Source of the DNA: JAZNQL01 sp045590155
GTDB taxonomy: Bacteria > Bacillota > Clostridia > UMGS1883 > UMGS1540
Assembly (NCBI GenBank): GCA_045590155.1
Contig: JAZNQL010000003.1
Location: 1 to 22,547, forward strand
Length of the DNA stretch: 22,547 nucleotides
Direction: 5' to 3'
The notes under the pieces: model-generated
The model's database searches: none
The model's input: the letters and a program-made list of their open reading frames with translations, nothing else
What the model was told of the DNA's origin: nothing
Program-made: the position numbers and the translations under genes
Shown: positions 1-7,515 of the stretch, in pieces
How the letters are laid out: each line of letters opens with the position of its first letter
Position numbering within the stretch: position 1 is the stretch's first letter

Positions 1-479
1 GGGAACGCCGCAGGCAACAAAACAGGCTCTTTTAAGGTGCCGTCATAGTTATCAACAAAATCTACCGTATCCTTGTCGATATCCTTAAAAATTTCGCCGC
101 ATATACTGTCGAGCTTTACTTCTGTATAACGGGGTGCCGCAAACGCCATGTCACGGCTGTACTGCTTACCGAAGTTACCCTTTGAATCTACTAAAGGATG
201 CAATAACGCCTGATGAGCATGGGTAAGACGTACCATGGTTTCATAGATTGCCATATCGCCGTGGGGGTTTAATTTCATTGTCTGACCTACTACGTTTGCA
301 GACTTTGTACGATTTCCGTTTAAAAGTCCCATTTTATACATAGTAAACAAAAGCTTACGGTGCGAGGGCTTAAAGCCGTCAATATCAGGTATAGCTCTTG
401 AAATAATTACGCTCATAGCGTAAGGCATATAGTTCTTTTCAAGTGTTTCGGTTATTCTTTGTTCTACAGGTGGATTCAT
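1..479 (-). CDS. parC: Type II topoisomerase subunit A (ParC/GyrA-like), N-terminal part
   Basis: Breakage-reunion subunit of a type II DNA topoisomerase, probably topoisomerase IV, which decatenates and relaxes DNA with a partner ATPase subunit. About 159 N-terminal residues are visible; the rest lies beyond position 1. The ATG at 479 is preceded by AAGGAT with 8-nt spacing. Visible landmarks are YAMSVIISRAIPDIDGFKPSHRK (residues 20-42, given as landmark only up to its core IISRAIPDIDGFKPSHR), NVVGQTMKLNPHGD (62-75) and the catalytic tyrosine Y118 in RYTE. The motif IDGFKPSHRKLL differs from classical GyrA (VRDGLKPVHRR) and matches the topoisomerase subunit A form common in Clostridia. The residue aligned with GyrA Ser83 is Met76 and that aligned with Asp87 is Glu80. 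No subunit B gene lies directly upstream; the neighbour is an esterase gene 26 bp away. ParC rather than GyrA is an inference from the sequence style. Confidence 0.88.
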   Translation of the reverse strand, partial: MNPPVEQRITETLEKNYMPYAMSVIISRAIPDIDGFKPSHRKLLFTMYKMGLLNGNRTKSANVVGQTMKLNPHGDMAIYETMVRLTHAHQALLHPLVDSKGNFGKQYSRDMAFAAPRYTEVKLDSICGEIFKDIDKDTVDFVDNYDGTLKEPVLLPAAF

Positions 480-505
480 TTTCAGCCATCCTTATCTTTA
501 ATTTG

Positions 506-1288
506 TTATTTAAAAACCTTTGAAAGCCAGTTTCCGCATGATAAAGTCCATTCACACGAACGGTTGTATTCTTTTGCAAGACCTATTCCGTGTCCTCCGC
601 TGGGGTATATGTGCATCTCATACGGAACATTGTTTTTCGCTAAACTCTCTGCAAGGTGCAAGCTGTTTGCTACACTAACGCACTTATCATCGGCATTATG
701 CCAGATAAACATTGGCGGAGCATCGGCTGTCACAATTTTTTCGCCCGAAAAGCTTCTGGCAAGCTCTATATTATCTTTTTCGTTTCCCAAAAAACTATCA
801 CGGCTTCCCCCGTGCATATATGGCTCGCACATTGAAACAACAGGGTAACAAAGTATAGCCGCATCAGGCTTTGCACTCATTTTATCAATAGCGTCTCCAA
901 AATCCTCTGCCAAATGCGGGCAAAGTGCGGCACTCATTGCAAGGTGCCCACCTGCCGAAAATCCTAAAACTGCAACTTTTTGGGGGTCTATGTTAAATTC
1001 ATTTGCCTTATATCTTACAAGCCTTATTGCCCTTTGCACATCCGAAAGTATTGCTTTATAGGTGTAAGGAGCAAATCTGTAATTCAACTCAAACGCTGAT
1101 ATTCCAAGACTTTGAAACCATTTTGCAACAGGAGCTCCCTCATGTTCTCCATAATGTGTATAGCCTCCGCCTTTGCAAACAACTACTGCAGGAAGATTTT
1201 CCCCGTCAGCAAGATACGGAATTATCTCAGGCTCTTCCTGTCCGTAATCCTTATTAAAATAAGGTGTTTTACCGTCCCACAGTTTCAT
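506..1288 (-). CDS. Alpha/beta hydrolase, esterase of the BD-FAE/acetylxylan esterase type
   Basis: A 260-residue cytoplasmic serine hydrolase with no signal peptide. The nucleophile elbow GFSAGGH gives Ser111, the acid is probably Asp200 or Asp201 in HNADDKCV, and the base is His233 in GGHGIG. The oxyanion-hole loop reads CKGGGY (38-43), where many relatives have HGGG or PGGG. The length and the HxGxxxF-type GEPVA-like segment (here GAPVAKWF, 51-58) fit small esterases that remove acetyl or feruloyl groups from plant oligosaccharides, but the substrate cannot be read from the sequence. The start ATG overlaps the stop of pncC as ATGA and is preceded by GGAGAG. It could act on imported sugars together with the nearby rhamnulokinase; that link is inference. 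Confidence 0.82.
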   Translation of the reverse strand: MKLWDGKTPYFNKDYGQEEPEIIPYLADGENLPAVVVCKGGGYTHYGEHEGAPVAKWFQSLGISAFELNYRFAPYTYKAILSDVQRAIRLVRYKANEFNIDPQKVAVLGFSAGGHLAMSAALCPHLAEDFGDAIDKMSAKPDAAILCYPVVSMCEPYMHGGSRDSFLGNEKDNIELARSFSGEKIVTADAPPMFIWHNADDKCVSVANSLHLAESLAKNNVPYEMHIYPSGGHGIGLAKEYNRSCEWTLSCGNWLSKVFK

Positions 1289-1749
1289 AAAAGTCTCTCC
1301 AGTATGCTAAAAATTTTTTCTACAGTTTTTGTTCTTATTTCATCTCTTGTGCCTGTAAAATTATTTTTTATTGCTATGCTTGCTTTTTTTGTAGAAATTC
1401 CTATATAAACAAGACCTACGGGTTTTTCGTGGGTACCTCCTCCCGGCCCTGCTATTCCTGTTGTAGAAATTCCTATATCAGTGCCCGCCCTTTCGCGGAT
1501 TTTTTTTGCCATACTAATTGCGGTTTGATGACTTACTGCACCATATTTTTCTACAACGGACTTTTTAACACCGAGCCGAAATTTTGCCTCGTTTGCATAA
1601 GTCACTATACCCTCCATAAAAACCTCGCTTACTCCCTCCTCATCAGTAAACGAGGAAGCAAGCATGCCGCCTGTGCAGGATTCAGCAGTTGAAACAGTTA
1701 TTTTCTTTTCAATCATTTTTTGAATGAGCAAGCTCTTTTTGTTTTCCAT
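1285..1749 (-). CDS. pncC: Nicotinamide-nucleotide amidohydrolase (CinA C-terminal domain, PncC)
   Basis: A 154-residue stand-alone CinA C-terminal domain. The family deamidates nicotinamide mononucleotide to nicotinic acid mononucleotide, recycling NMN into the NAD pool in the cytoplasm. Family signatures are TAESCTGGMLAS (21-32; Ser24 is the expected nucleophile), FMEGIVTYANEAK (44-56), and GIAGPGGGT (98-106), followed by KPVGLVYIG. The N-terminal molybdopterin-binding-like (COG1058) domain of full-length CinA is absent, and length and ribosome binding site (GGAG, 7 nt) show the gene is complete, not truncated. It lies 12 bp after thiI and overlaps the esterase gene by 4 bp, so it is probably co-transcribed and coupled with both. 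Confidence 0.9.
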   Translation of the reverse strand: MENKKSLLIQKMIEKKITVSTAESCTGGMLASSFTDEEGVSEVFMEGIVTYANEAKFRLGVKKSVVEKYGAVSHQTAISMAKKIRERAGTDIGISTTGIAGPGGGTHEKPVGLVYIGISTKKASIAIKNNFTGTRDEIRTKTVEKIFSILERLL

Positions 1750-1761
1750 TATTCTTCTCCG

Positions 1762-2919
1762 TTAAAGATTTATGGTTTCAGTATTTTGTACTGCATCCTC
1801 TATAAGCTTTTCGCTGTCAATCAAAGCCTCTGATACAAGAATTTTTTCAAGTTTAGGTCTTGTCGAAGGATGACGTGGTGTAAATACCGTACAGCAATCC
1901 TCATAGGGTAAAATTGAAGTTTCATAGCTATCAATTTTCTTTGAAATTGCAATAATATCCTCTTTATCCATACCTATTAAAGGTCTGTAACAAGGGATTG
2001 AACACGCATCTTCTGTTACCATAATTGCTTCCATAGTCTGGCTTGCAACCTGACCTAAGCTTTCGCCTGTAATAAGTGCGCCTGCACCGCTTTTTTGTGC
2101 AATTTTGCTTGCTATTTTCATCATCATACGGCGCATTATTAAAGTCAAATGCTCTTCGGGGCATTTTTCTTTCATTTGTAACTGCGGTTCTGTAAAAGGA
2201 ACAATATGGAGCTTTAAACTACCTGTAAAGCCTGCCAAAAGCTTTGCTAAATCAATAACCTTTTGCTTTGCAAGCTCGCTTGTAAAGGGGTAGGAGAAAA
2301 AGTGTACCGCTTCTAATGTTACCCCTCTTTTACCTATCATATATCCTGCCACAGGGCTGTCAATCCCGCCCGATAAAAGAAGAACCGCCTTTCCGCTTGT
2401 ACCTGTCGGGAGTCCTCCCTGACCTGCAATCTTTTCGCCATAAATGTATGCTGCACGTTCTCTTACCTCAACATTTACTACAAATTCGGGGTTTTGAACA
2501 TCAACCTTTATATTAGGGAATGCTTTTAATATTGCACCGCCCACAGTTGCGCTGATTTCGGGCGATTTTATGGGATACTTCTTATCGGCTCTTTTAGTTT
2601 CAACCTTAAAAGTCTTTTTCAAAGATAAAGTATCTTTCAAATACTCTGGCGCAAAGGAGCATATATCGTCAATATCCTTTTGACAAACACCTGCACGGCA
2701 AACCGAAACTATGCCGAAAACACGGCTGATTTTTTCAGTCAGCTCGTCAATATCCGCATCTTCATTCGGCTCTGCATAAATTGTTGCAAAGGATTTATAA
2801 ACATGTGCCTTATGGTCAATAGCTTTTATAATGTTTCCAACAAGCTTGTCCTCAAATACATGTCGGTTTAAGCCCTTTAAAATTATTTCTCCGTATTTTA
2901 TTAAAATTATTTCTTTCAT
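1762..2919 (-). CDS. thiI: tRNA 4-thiouridine sulfurtransferase ThiI
   Basis: A 385-residue enzyme that adenylates and thiolates U8 of tRNA to s4U, a near-UV sensor and tRNA-quality mark, and in some bacteria also supplies sulfur for thiazole. The order is an N-terminal ferredoxin-like region (1-60), a THUMP domain (about 60-165) and a PP-loop adenylation domain with LLSGGIDSPVAGYM (181-194). The C-terminal rhodanese domain of the E. coli protein is missing, as is usual in Firmicutes, where a dedicated desulfurase passes persulfide directly. The start ATG overlaps the stop of the cysteine desulfurase gene (ATGA), with AAGGA 10 nt upstream. This pairing matches the nifZ-thiI arrangement of Bacillus subtilis and supports a tRNA thiolation role. 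Confidence 0.95.
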   Translation of the reverse strand: MKEIILIKYGEIILKGLNRHVFEDKLVGNIIKAIDHKAHVYKSFATIYAEPNEDADIDELTEKISRVFGIVSVCRAGVCQKDIDDICSFAPEYLKDTLSLKKTFKVETKRADKKYPIKSPEISATVGGAILKAFPNIKVDVQNPEFVVNVEVRERAAYIYGEKIAGQGGLPTGTSGKAVLLLSGGIDSPVAGYMIGKRGVTLEAVHFFSYPFTSELAKQKVIDLAKLLAGFTGSLKLHIVPFTEPQLQMKEKCPEEHLTLIMRRMMMKIASKIAQKSGAGALITGESLGQVASQTMEAIMVTEDACSIPCYRPLIGMDKEDIIAISKKIDSYETSILPYEDCCTVFTPRHPSTRPKLEKILVSEALIDSEKLIEDAVQNTETINL

Positions 2920-4046
2920 TGTCCAACTGTCCTTCCAAGCATGAAAGCTGTTTTTTCAATTTTTTCAAGTGCCTCGTTTACTTCATCCTCTGTATTCATA
3001 TACGATAAGCTAAAACGAATTGCACTTTCTGGGTGTGCTATGCCCATAGCCTTTAAAACATGGCTTTTGCCCGCCTTTGACGAGGTGCAGGCAGAGCCTG
3101 ATGAAACATATATTCCCTCTCCCGAGAGGGCACTTTGCATAACCTCTGCGGGAATTTTCCCAAAAGATATGTTTATAATATTTGGAAGTCCGTTTTGGGG
3201 ACTGTTAAGCTCTGTTTTTGGTATTTTCAAAATCCCGTCTTTAAGCTTTTGCGATAAAGCTGTTATGTTGTTGTTTTTCATTTTTTCAAGTTCTTCACAA
3301 GCCGCTGCAAATGCTGCTATTGAAGGCATATTTTCAGTACCGGGCACTATGTCTCTTTCCTGACCGCCTCCAAAAATCAGCGGTTTTAAGTTAATACCTT
3401 TTCTTACATAAAGTGCACCTGCACCTTTTAATCCGTGTATCTTATGTGCGCTTACAGACACTAAATCTATCCCCCATTTTGCAGGCAAAAGCTCGCACTT
3501 TCCAAAAGACTGCACTGCATCTGTATGAAAAATTACCTTTGGATTCTTTCTTTTTGCCATAGCGCAAAGCTCTTTTATCGGAAAAATTGCACCAGTTTCG
3601 TTATTTACATGCATTATGCTTATAAACGAAGTTTCTTCGTTAACTGCACTTTCGAACTCATTTAAATCTATTTGCCCGTTTTTATCAACATCAAGATATA
3701 TAACCTCAAAGCCGCGTCTTTCAAGCTCTGCTGCGGGGTGCAGTACTGCATGATGCTCTACCCTTGTTGTGATTATCCTTTTGCCGTTTCGCATATTAGG
3801 CGCACCAAAAAAGGCTAAATTATCAGCCATTGTTCCGCCCGATGTAAAAACCACTGTTTCGGGGATAACACCTAATGCTTTTGCAACCGTTTCTCTTGAT
3901 TCCCTCAAAAGCCTGTTTGCCATAAGACCGTTTTTGTGGCGGGCTGACGGGTTTCCGTAATTTTCTTCTATAACCTGCAAAGCAGCATTTACTGCTGCTT
4001 TGCAGGGCTTTGTTGTAGCACTTGAATCAAAATATATTTCTGTCAT
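2916..4046 (-). CDS. Cysteine desulfurase (NifS/IscS class, NifZ-like), sulfur donor for ThiI
   Basis: A 376-residue PLP enzyme that turns cysteine into alanine and an enzyme-bound persulfide. Visible signatures are YFDSSATT (5-12), VEHHAVL (96-102), HTDAVQSFGK (174-183), the PLP lysine K202 in SAHKIHG, and the persulfide cysteine C320 in SSGSACTSSKAGKSHVLKA (the extended mobile loop). The loop is of the long IscS/NifS type, not the short SufS type. Its stop overlaps the thiI start, which points to s4U synthesis as its main job, although a role in Fe-S assembly cannot be excluded. Its own ATG overlaps the rhaB stop as ATGA and has only a GTGAAAA-rich region in front, with no Shine-Dalgarno motif, so translation probably depends on termination at rhaB. 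Confidence 0.94.
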   Translation of the reverse strand: MTEIYFDSSATTKPCKAAVNAALQVIEENYGNPSARHKNGLMANRLLRESRETVAKALGVIPETVVFTSGGTMADNLAFFGAPNMRNGKRIITTRVEHHAVLHPAAELERRGFEVIYLDVDKNGQIDLNEFESAVNEETSFISIMHVNNETGAIFPIKELCAMAKRKNPKVIFHTDAVQSFGKCELLPAKWGIDLVSVSAHKIHGLKGAGALYVRKGINLKPLIFGGGQERDIVPGTENMPSIAAFAAACEELEKMKNNNITALSQKLKDGILKIPKTELNSPQNGLPNIINISFGKIPAEVMQSALSGEGIYVSSGSACTSSKAGKSHVLKAMGIAHPESAIRFSLSYMNTEDEVNEALEKIEKTAFMLGRTVGQ

Positions 4047-5428
4047 ATTTTTTTCACATCAAACGAGGTTTTAATAGCTTCTTTTGCTGATTTCATATCA
4101 GCATACTCTCCGCCGCGGAACATCTGGCACAAAATGTTACCTAAAGCTGTCGCTTCAACAGGGCCTGCATATACTGCTTTACCTGTGTATTTTGCTGTAA
4201 GCTCGCTTAAGAATGTATCCTTACATCCTCCGCCTACTATATGTATTCTGTCATAGGTTTTGCCTGTTATCTGTTCAATTTCGCTTACTGTTCTGGCGTA
4301 TTCTTTTGCAAGACTGTTGTAAGCGGTGCAAAGAATATCGTCAATGCTTTCGGGTGCAGGCTGATTATGCTGTGCAAGATAATTTTTTATTGCATCAACC
4401 ATATTGTCAGGCGCAAGGAAACAGTTATCGTTTACATCAATTTCGCCTGTATAATTTGAATTCTGCGCCATTTCGCACATTTCGTCAAATGTATATTTTT
4501 TATTTAAGTCACGGCGGATTGACTGAATTATCCAAAGACCCATAATGTTCTTTAAGTATCTTATTCCGCCATTATACGCACCTTCGTTTGTAAAGCCTGA
4601 TTTTTTGCTTTCTTCTGTTGTTATTGCCTTATCTAGCAATACACCCATAAGCGACCATGTTCCCGAGCTTATATATACACAGGGGTCCATTGTGGGAACG
4701 CTCATTACAGCTGAACCTGTATCGTGTGTTGCGGGTAGGACTACTGTTAAGTCAAGCCCTGTTTCTGCCTGAATTTCGGGTGTGAGCTTACCTACAACTG
4801 TTCCCGGTTTTTGCGGTGTTTCGAATATTTTTGAAGGAATACCAAGCATTTCTAAAAGCTCTGCGTCAAAATCGTGAGTCTTCGCATTTAAAAGACCTGT
4901 TGTTGAGCAGTTTGTATATTCGTTCATTTTAACCCCTGTCAAAAGGAAGTTGAAGTATTCTGCAAGCATAAGCCAGCGCTGTGCCTTATTAAGATAATCG
5001 CTTGTCTTTTTAACACTGTAAAGCTGGTAAATTGTGTTATAAAGCTGACTTTGTATGCCTGTTCTTTCGTAGAGCTTATCACGGGGAATTATTTTGTCAA
5101 TTTCCTCGGGTATTCCGTTTGTACGGGAATCACGGTAGGCTATTGTATCGCCGAGAATATTATCGTCTTTATCTAAAAGAACAAAGTCAACACCAAAAAA
5201 GTCAATACCCATACTTACGGGCTTTTTGCCTATTTCGGCACACTTTTTCATGCCTGCCTTAATGTTTTCAAATAACTTGTCAAGCTCCCATACAAGATGA
5301 CCGTCTCTTTTTATATTTTTGTTTTCAAAACGATATACCTCTTCCAAAACAATTTTACCGTCCTGAATGGAGCCAAGAATATGGCGTCCGCTTGACGCAC
5401 CAACATCAATCGCAAGATAATAATTCAT
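4043..5428 (-). CDS. rhaB: Rhamnulokinase, FGGY carbohydrate kinase family
   Basis: A 461-residue kinase expected to phosphorylate L-rhamnulose at O1 in the cytoplasm. Visible features are the N-terminal phosphate loop AIDVGASSGR (6-15), a sugar-contacting DFFGVDFVLLD (76-86), IAYRDSR (96-102), the probable catalytic base Asp236 in THDTGSAV (234-241), the YISSGTWSLMG segment (252-262) typical of RhaB, and the ADP-binding HIVGGGCKD (396-404). Length is slightly below the common 480-490 residues of RhaB but no domain is missing. The start has AGGAGG at 8 nt. No rhamnose isomerase, aldolase, mutarotase or regulator lies in the window, so the kinase is an orphan within a housekeeping run. A related deoxyketose as substrate remains possible. 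Confidence 0.88.
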   Translation of the reverse strand: MNYYLAIDVGASSGRHILGSIQDGKIVLEEVYRFENKNIKRDGHLVWELDKLFENIKAGMKKCAEIGKKPVSMGIDFFGVDFVLLDKDDNILGDTIAYRDSRTNGIPEEIDKIIPRDKLYERTGIQSQLYNTIYQLYSVKKTSDYLNKAQRWLMLAEYFNFLLTGVKMNEYTNCSTTGLLNAKTHDFDAELLEMLGIPSKIFETPQKPGTVVGKLTPEIQAETGLDLTVVLPATHDTGSAVMSVPTMDPCVYISSGTWSLMGVLLDKAITTEESKKSGFTNEGAYNGGIRYLKNIMGLWIIQSIRRDLNKKYTFDEMCEMAQNSNYTGEIDVNDNCFLAPDNMVDAIKNYLAQHNQPAPESIDDILCTAYNSLAKEYARTVSEIEQITGKTYDRIHIVGGGCKDTFLSELTAKYTGKAVYAGPVEATALGNILCQMFRGGEYADMKSAKEAIKTSFDVKKI

Positions 5429-5443
5429 TTTACATTCCTCCTG

Positions 5444-6370
5444 TTACAGTCCTATATTTGTAATAAAATAAAAAACCAATGGTATTGATATAATCGCAAA
5501 AATTGTGGATATAAAAGAAGCCCTTGCACCTTCGGTACCGTCTCCCCCTCTTGCTTCGGGAAATACTGCCGCATTAAGCCCCATAGGCAGAGCCGTTACC
5601 GAAACCATTATAACATAATCCTCTCCTCTTACCCCTAAAAGGTAGAGCACTATGCCCCAAAAAGCAGGGATCAAAAAGTTTTTTATAGCCATTAAAGCAT
5701 ATATTCTTTTTGATGTAAACATTGATTTTAAAGGTTTTTCTGCCATAAGTGTCCCTGCTAAAATCATTGCGGAGGGTGCCATACAAGCACCAAGCTTTTC
5801 TGTTGTCATCATTACTATTTTGGGCATTTGCACTTTAAAAAGTGCAAATATTATTGCAACTACCATAAATACAAGGGAAGGATTTAAAATTGATTTTATT
5901 TTAAGTTCTCTTTTAGGGTTTAAAATATAATCCCCCACAGTGTATATTGCAATATTAAAAAATAAAACAAACATTACCATGTGAAACAGTGCAGTTTCTC
6001 CCAAAACGCCTTCAATAAGCGGATAACCTATGTAACCAATATTCGGTATAGCAAGAGAATAGGCTACTATATCGTGAAACTGTCCTTTTTTCTCAAAAAG
6101 TCTTGCGATGAGAAAGGATATTGCAAAACTTACTGTCACAATAATTAAGCCCGATAAAATATACTTATACTCATTTGAAATATTCTCGGGTGTTAAATTA
6201 TTTATAACGTTATTAAATATTACCGCAGGCAAAAAGAGCCAATACACAAGAGAAGATAATATTTTAGTCGCTTCCTTTGAAACAATTGCTTTTTTACGAA
6301 GAATATACCCCAAAGCCATTATAATTACCAAAACCGAAATGTTTTGAAACGACAAAATTGTAAATTCCAT
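5444..6370 (-). CDS. AEC-family permease (auxin efflux carrier / malate permease type)
   Basis: A 308-residue integral membrane protein with about ten hydrophobic segments (roughly 8-24, 38-56, 68-89, 103-121, 126-146, 165-182, 196-212, 228-248, 252-271, 284-303). The conserved segment IPNIGYIGYPLIEGVLG (108-124) corresponds to the PNxGFxGxP signature of the AEC family, and ALPMGLNAAVFPEARGG (260-276) matches the second conserved loop. Family members move organic acids such as malate or other anions; the substrate here is unknown. The gene begins 2 bp after prfB, with GAGGAG inside the prfB end and 8-nt spacing, and lies 15 bp before rhaB. A link to rhamnose or its fermentation products is conjecture. 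Confidence 0.86.
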   Translation of the reverse strand: MEFTILSFQNISVLVIIMALGYILRKKAIVSKEATKILSSLVYWLFLPAVIFNNVINNLTPENISNEYKYILSGLIIVTVSFAISFLIARLFEKKGQFHDIVAYSLAIPNIGYIGYPLIEGVLGETALFHMVMFVLFFNIAIYTVGDYILNPKRELKIKSILNPSLVFMVVAIIFALFKVQMPKIVMMTTEKLGACMAPSAMILAGTLMAEKPLKSMFTSKRIYALMAIKNFLIPAFWGIVLYLLGVRGEDYVIMVSVTALPMGLNAAVFPEARGGDGTEGARASFISTIFAIISIPLVFYFITNIGL

Positions 6371-6372
6371 AA

Positions 6373-7494
6373 TTATTTCTCCTCAAGTTCTCCCAAATTA
6401 ACAGCCTTAAGGTATGCATTTATAAAACCGTCTATGTTGCCATCCATTACAGAATTTATGTTTGTTATTTCAAAGTTTGTTCTGTGGTCCTTTGCCATAG
6501 TATATGGGCAGAAAACATAGGAACGAATCTGACTGCCCCAGGCAATTTCCTTTTGCACTCCCTTTATATCTTCAATTTTCTCTTTATGCTCACGCTCTGC
6601 TATTTCGGCAAGCTTTGCTTTAAGCATTTTCATCGCCATGTCCTTGTTTTGGTGTTGTGAACGCTCGTTCTGACAGGCAACAACAATGCCTGTGGGAATA
6701 TGTGTTATTCTTATAGCCGATGAGGTTTTGTTTACATGCTGACCGCCCGCACCGCTTGAACGGAAGGTATCAACCTTTAAGTCGTCGGGATTTATGTTTA
6801 CTTCTATATCATCGTCAATTTCGGGCATAACCTCAAGCGAAGCAAAAGAGGTATGTCTTCTTCCCGACGAGTCAAACGGAGATATACGAACAAGTCTGTG
6901 CACACCCTTTTCACACTTTAAGTAGCCGTAAGCATTTTCACCTTCTATCATAAAGGTTACGCTTTTTATGCCCGCTTCGTCACCGTCAAGAAAATCCATA
7001 ACAGACACTTTGTATCCTCGTCTTTCAGAAAACATCTGATACATACGGTAAAGCATCTGCGCCCAGTCCTGTGCTTCTGTTCCGCCTGCACCTGCGTGCA
7101 GAGTTAATATTGCATTGTTTTTATCATAAGGACCCGAAAGCAATGCTTCAAGTCTCATATTCTCAATATCTTCCTGCAACGCAGAATAGGCAGTTGAAAC
7201 TTCTTCAAGAAAGCTTAAATCCTCTTCCATCTCTGCAAGTTCTATCAAGGTTTCGGTATCGTCTCTTGAGTTTCCAAGTGCTTCATATCGTTCTATTTTA
7301 TTTTCGAGTTGTTTAAGCTTTTTAAGCACCTTCTGCGAATTTTCTATGTCATTATAAAAATCAGGTGCTGCTGTTTTTTCTTTTAATTCTTCCAGTGAGG
7401 TTCTGTCACGTTCAATGCCTAAAGTTTCGCTAAGCTCGTCGATATCCTTTTTCATTGCCATAAGGCCTAATCTGTATTCATCATATTCTACCAT
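6373..7494 (-). CDS. prfB: Peptide chain release factor 2
   Basis: A 373-residue class I release factor that recognises UGA and UAA and triggers peptidyl-tRNA hydrolysis. The stop-codon-reading tripeptide is SPF (205-207), which marks RF2 rather than RF1, and the catalytic motif GGQ is at 250-252 in SSGAGGQHVNKTSSA. HAGAGGTEAQDW (133-144) opens the core and a coiled N-terminal region precedes it. The ATG at 7494 has AGGGG with 7-nt spacing, 21 bp after secA, the classical secA-prfB order. The reading frame is uninterrupted: at codons 24-28 (T-L-G-I-E, DNA ACTTTAGGCATTGAA), where most RF2 genes have the CTT-TGA-C frameshift site, there is no stop. Autoregulation by +1 frameshifting is therefore absent. 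Confidence 0.96.
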   Translation of the reverse strand: MVEYDEYRLGLMAMKKDIDELSETLGIERDRTSLEELKEKTAAPDFYNDIENSQKVLKKLKQLENKIERYEALGNSRDDTETLIELAEMEEDLSFLEEVSTAYSALQEDIENMRLEALLSGPYDKNNAILTLHAGAGGTEAQDWAQMLYRMYQMFSERRGYKVSVMDFLDGDEAGIKSVTFMIEGENAYGYLKCEKGVHRLVRISPFDSSGRRHTSFASLEVMPEIDDDIEVNINPDDLKVDTFRSSGAGGQHVNKTSSAIRITHIPTGIVVACQNERSQHQNKDMAMKMLKAKLAEIAEREHKEKIEDIKGVQKEIAWGSQIRSYVFCPYTMAKDHRTNFEITNINSVMDGNIDGFINAYLKAVNLGELEEK

Positions 7495-7515
7495 GTTGTT
7501 ACCCCTTCTTCTTTA

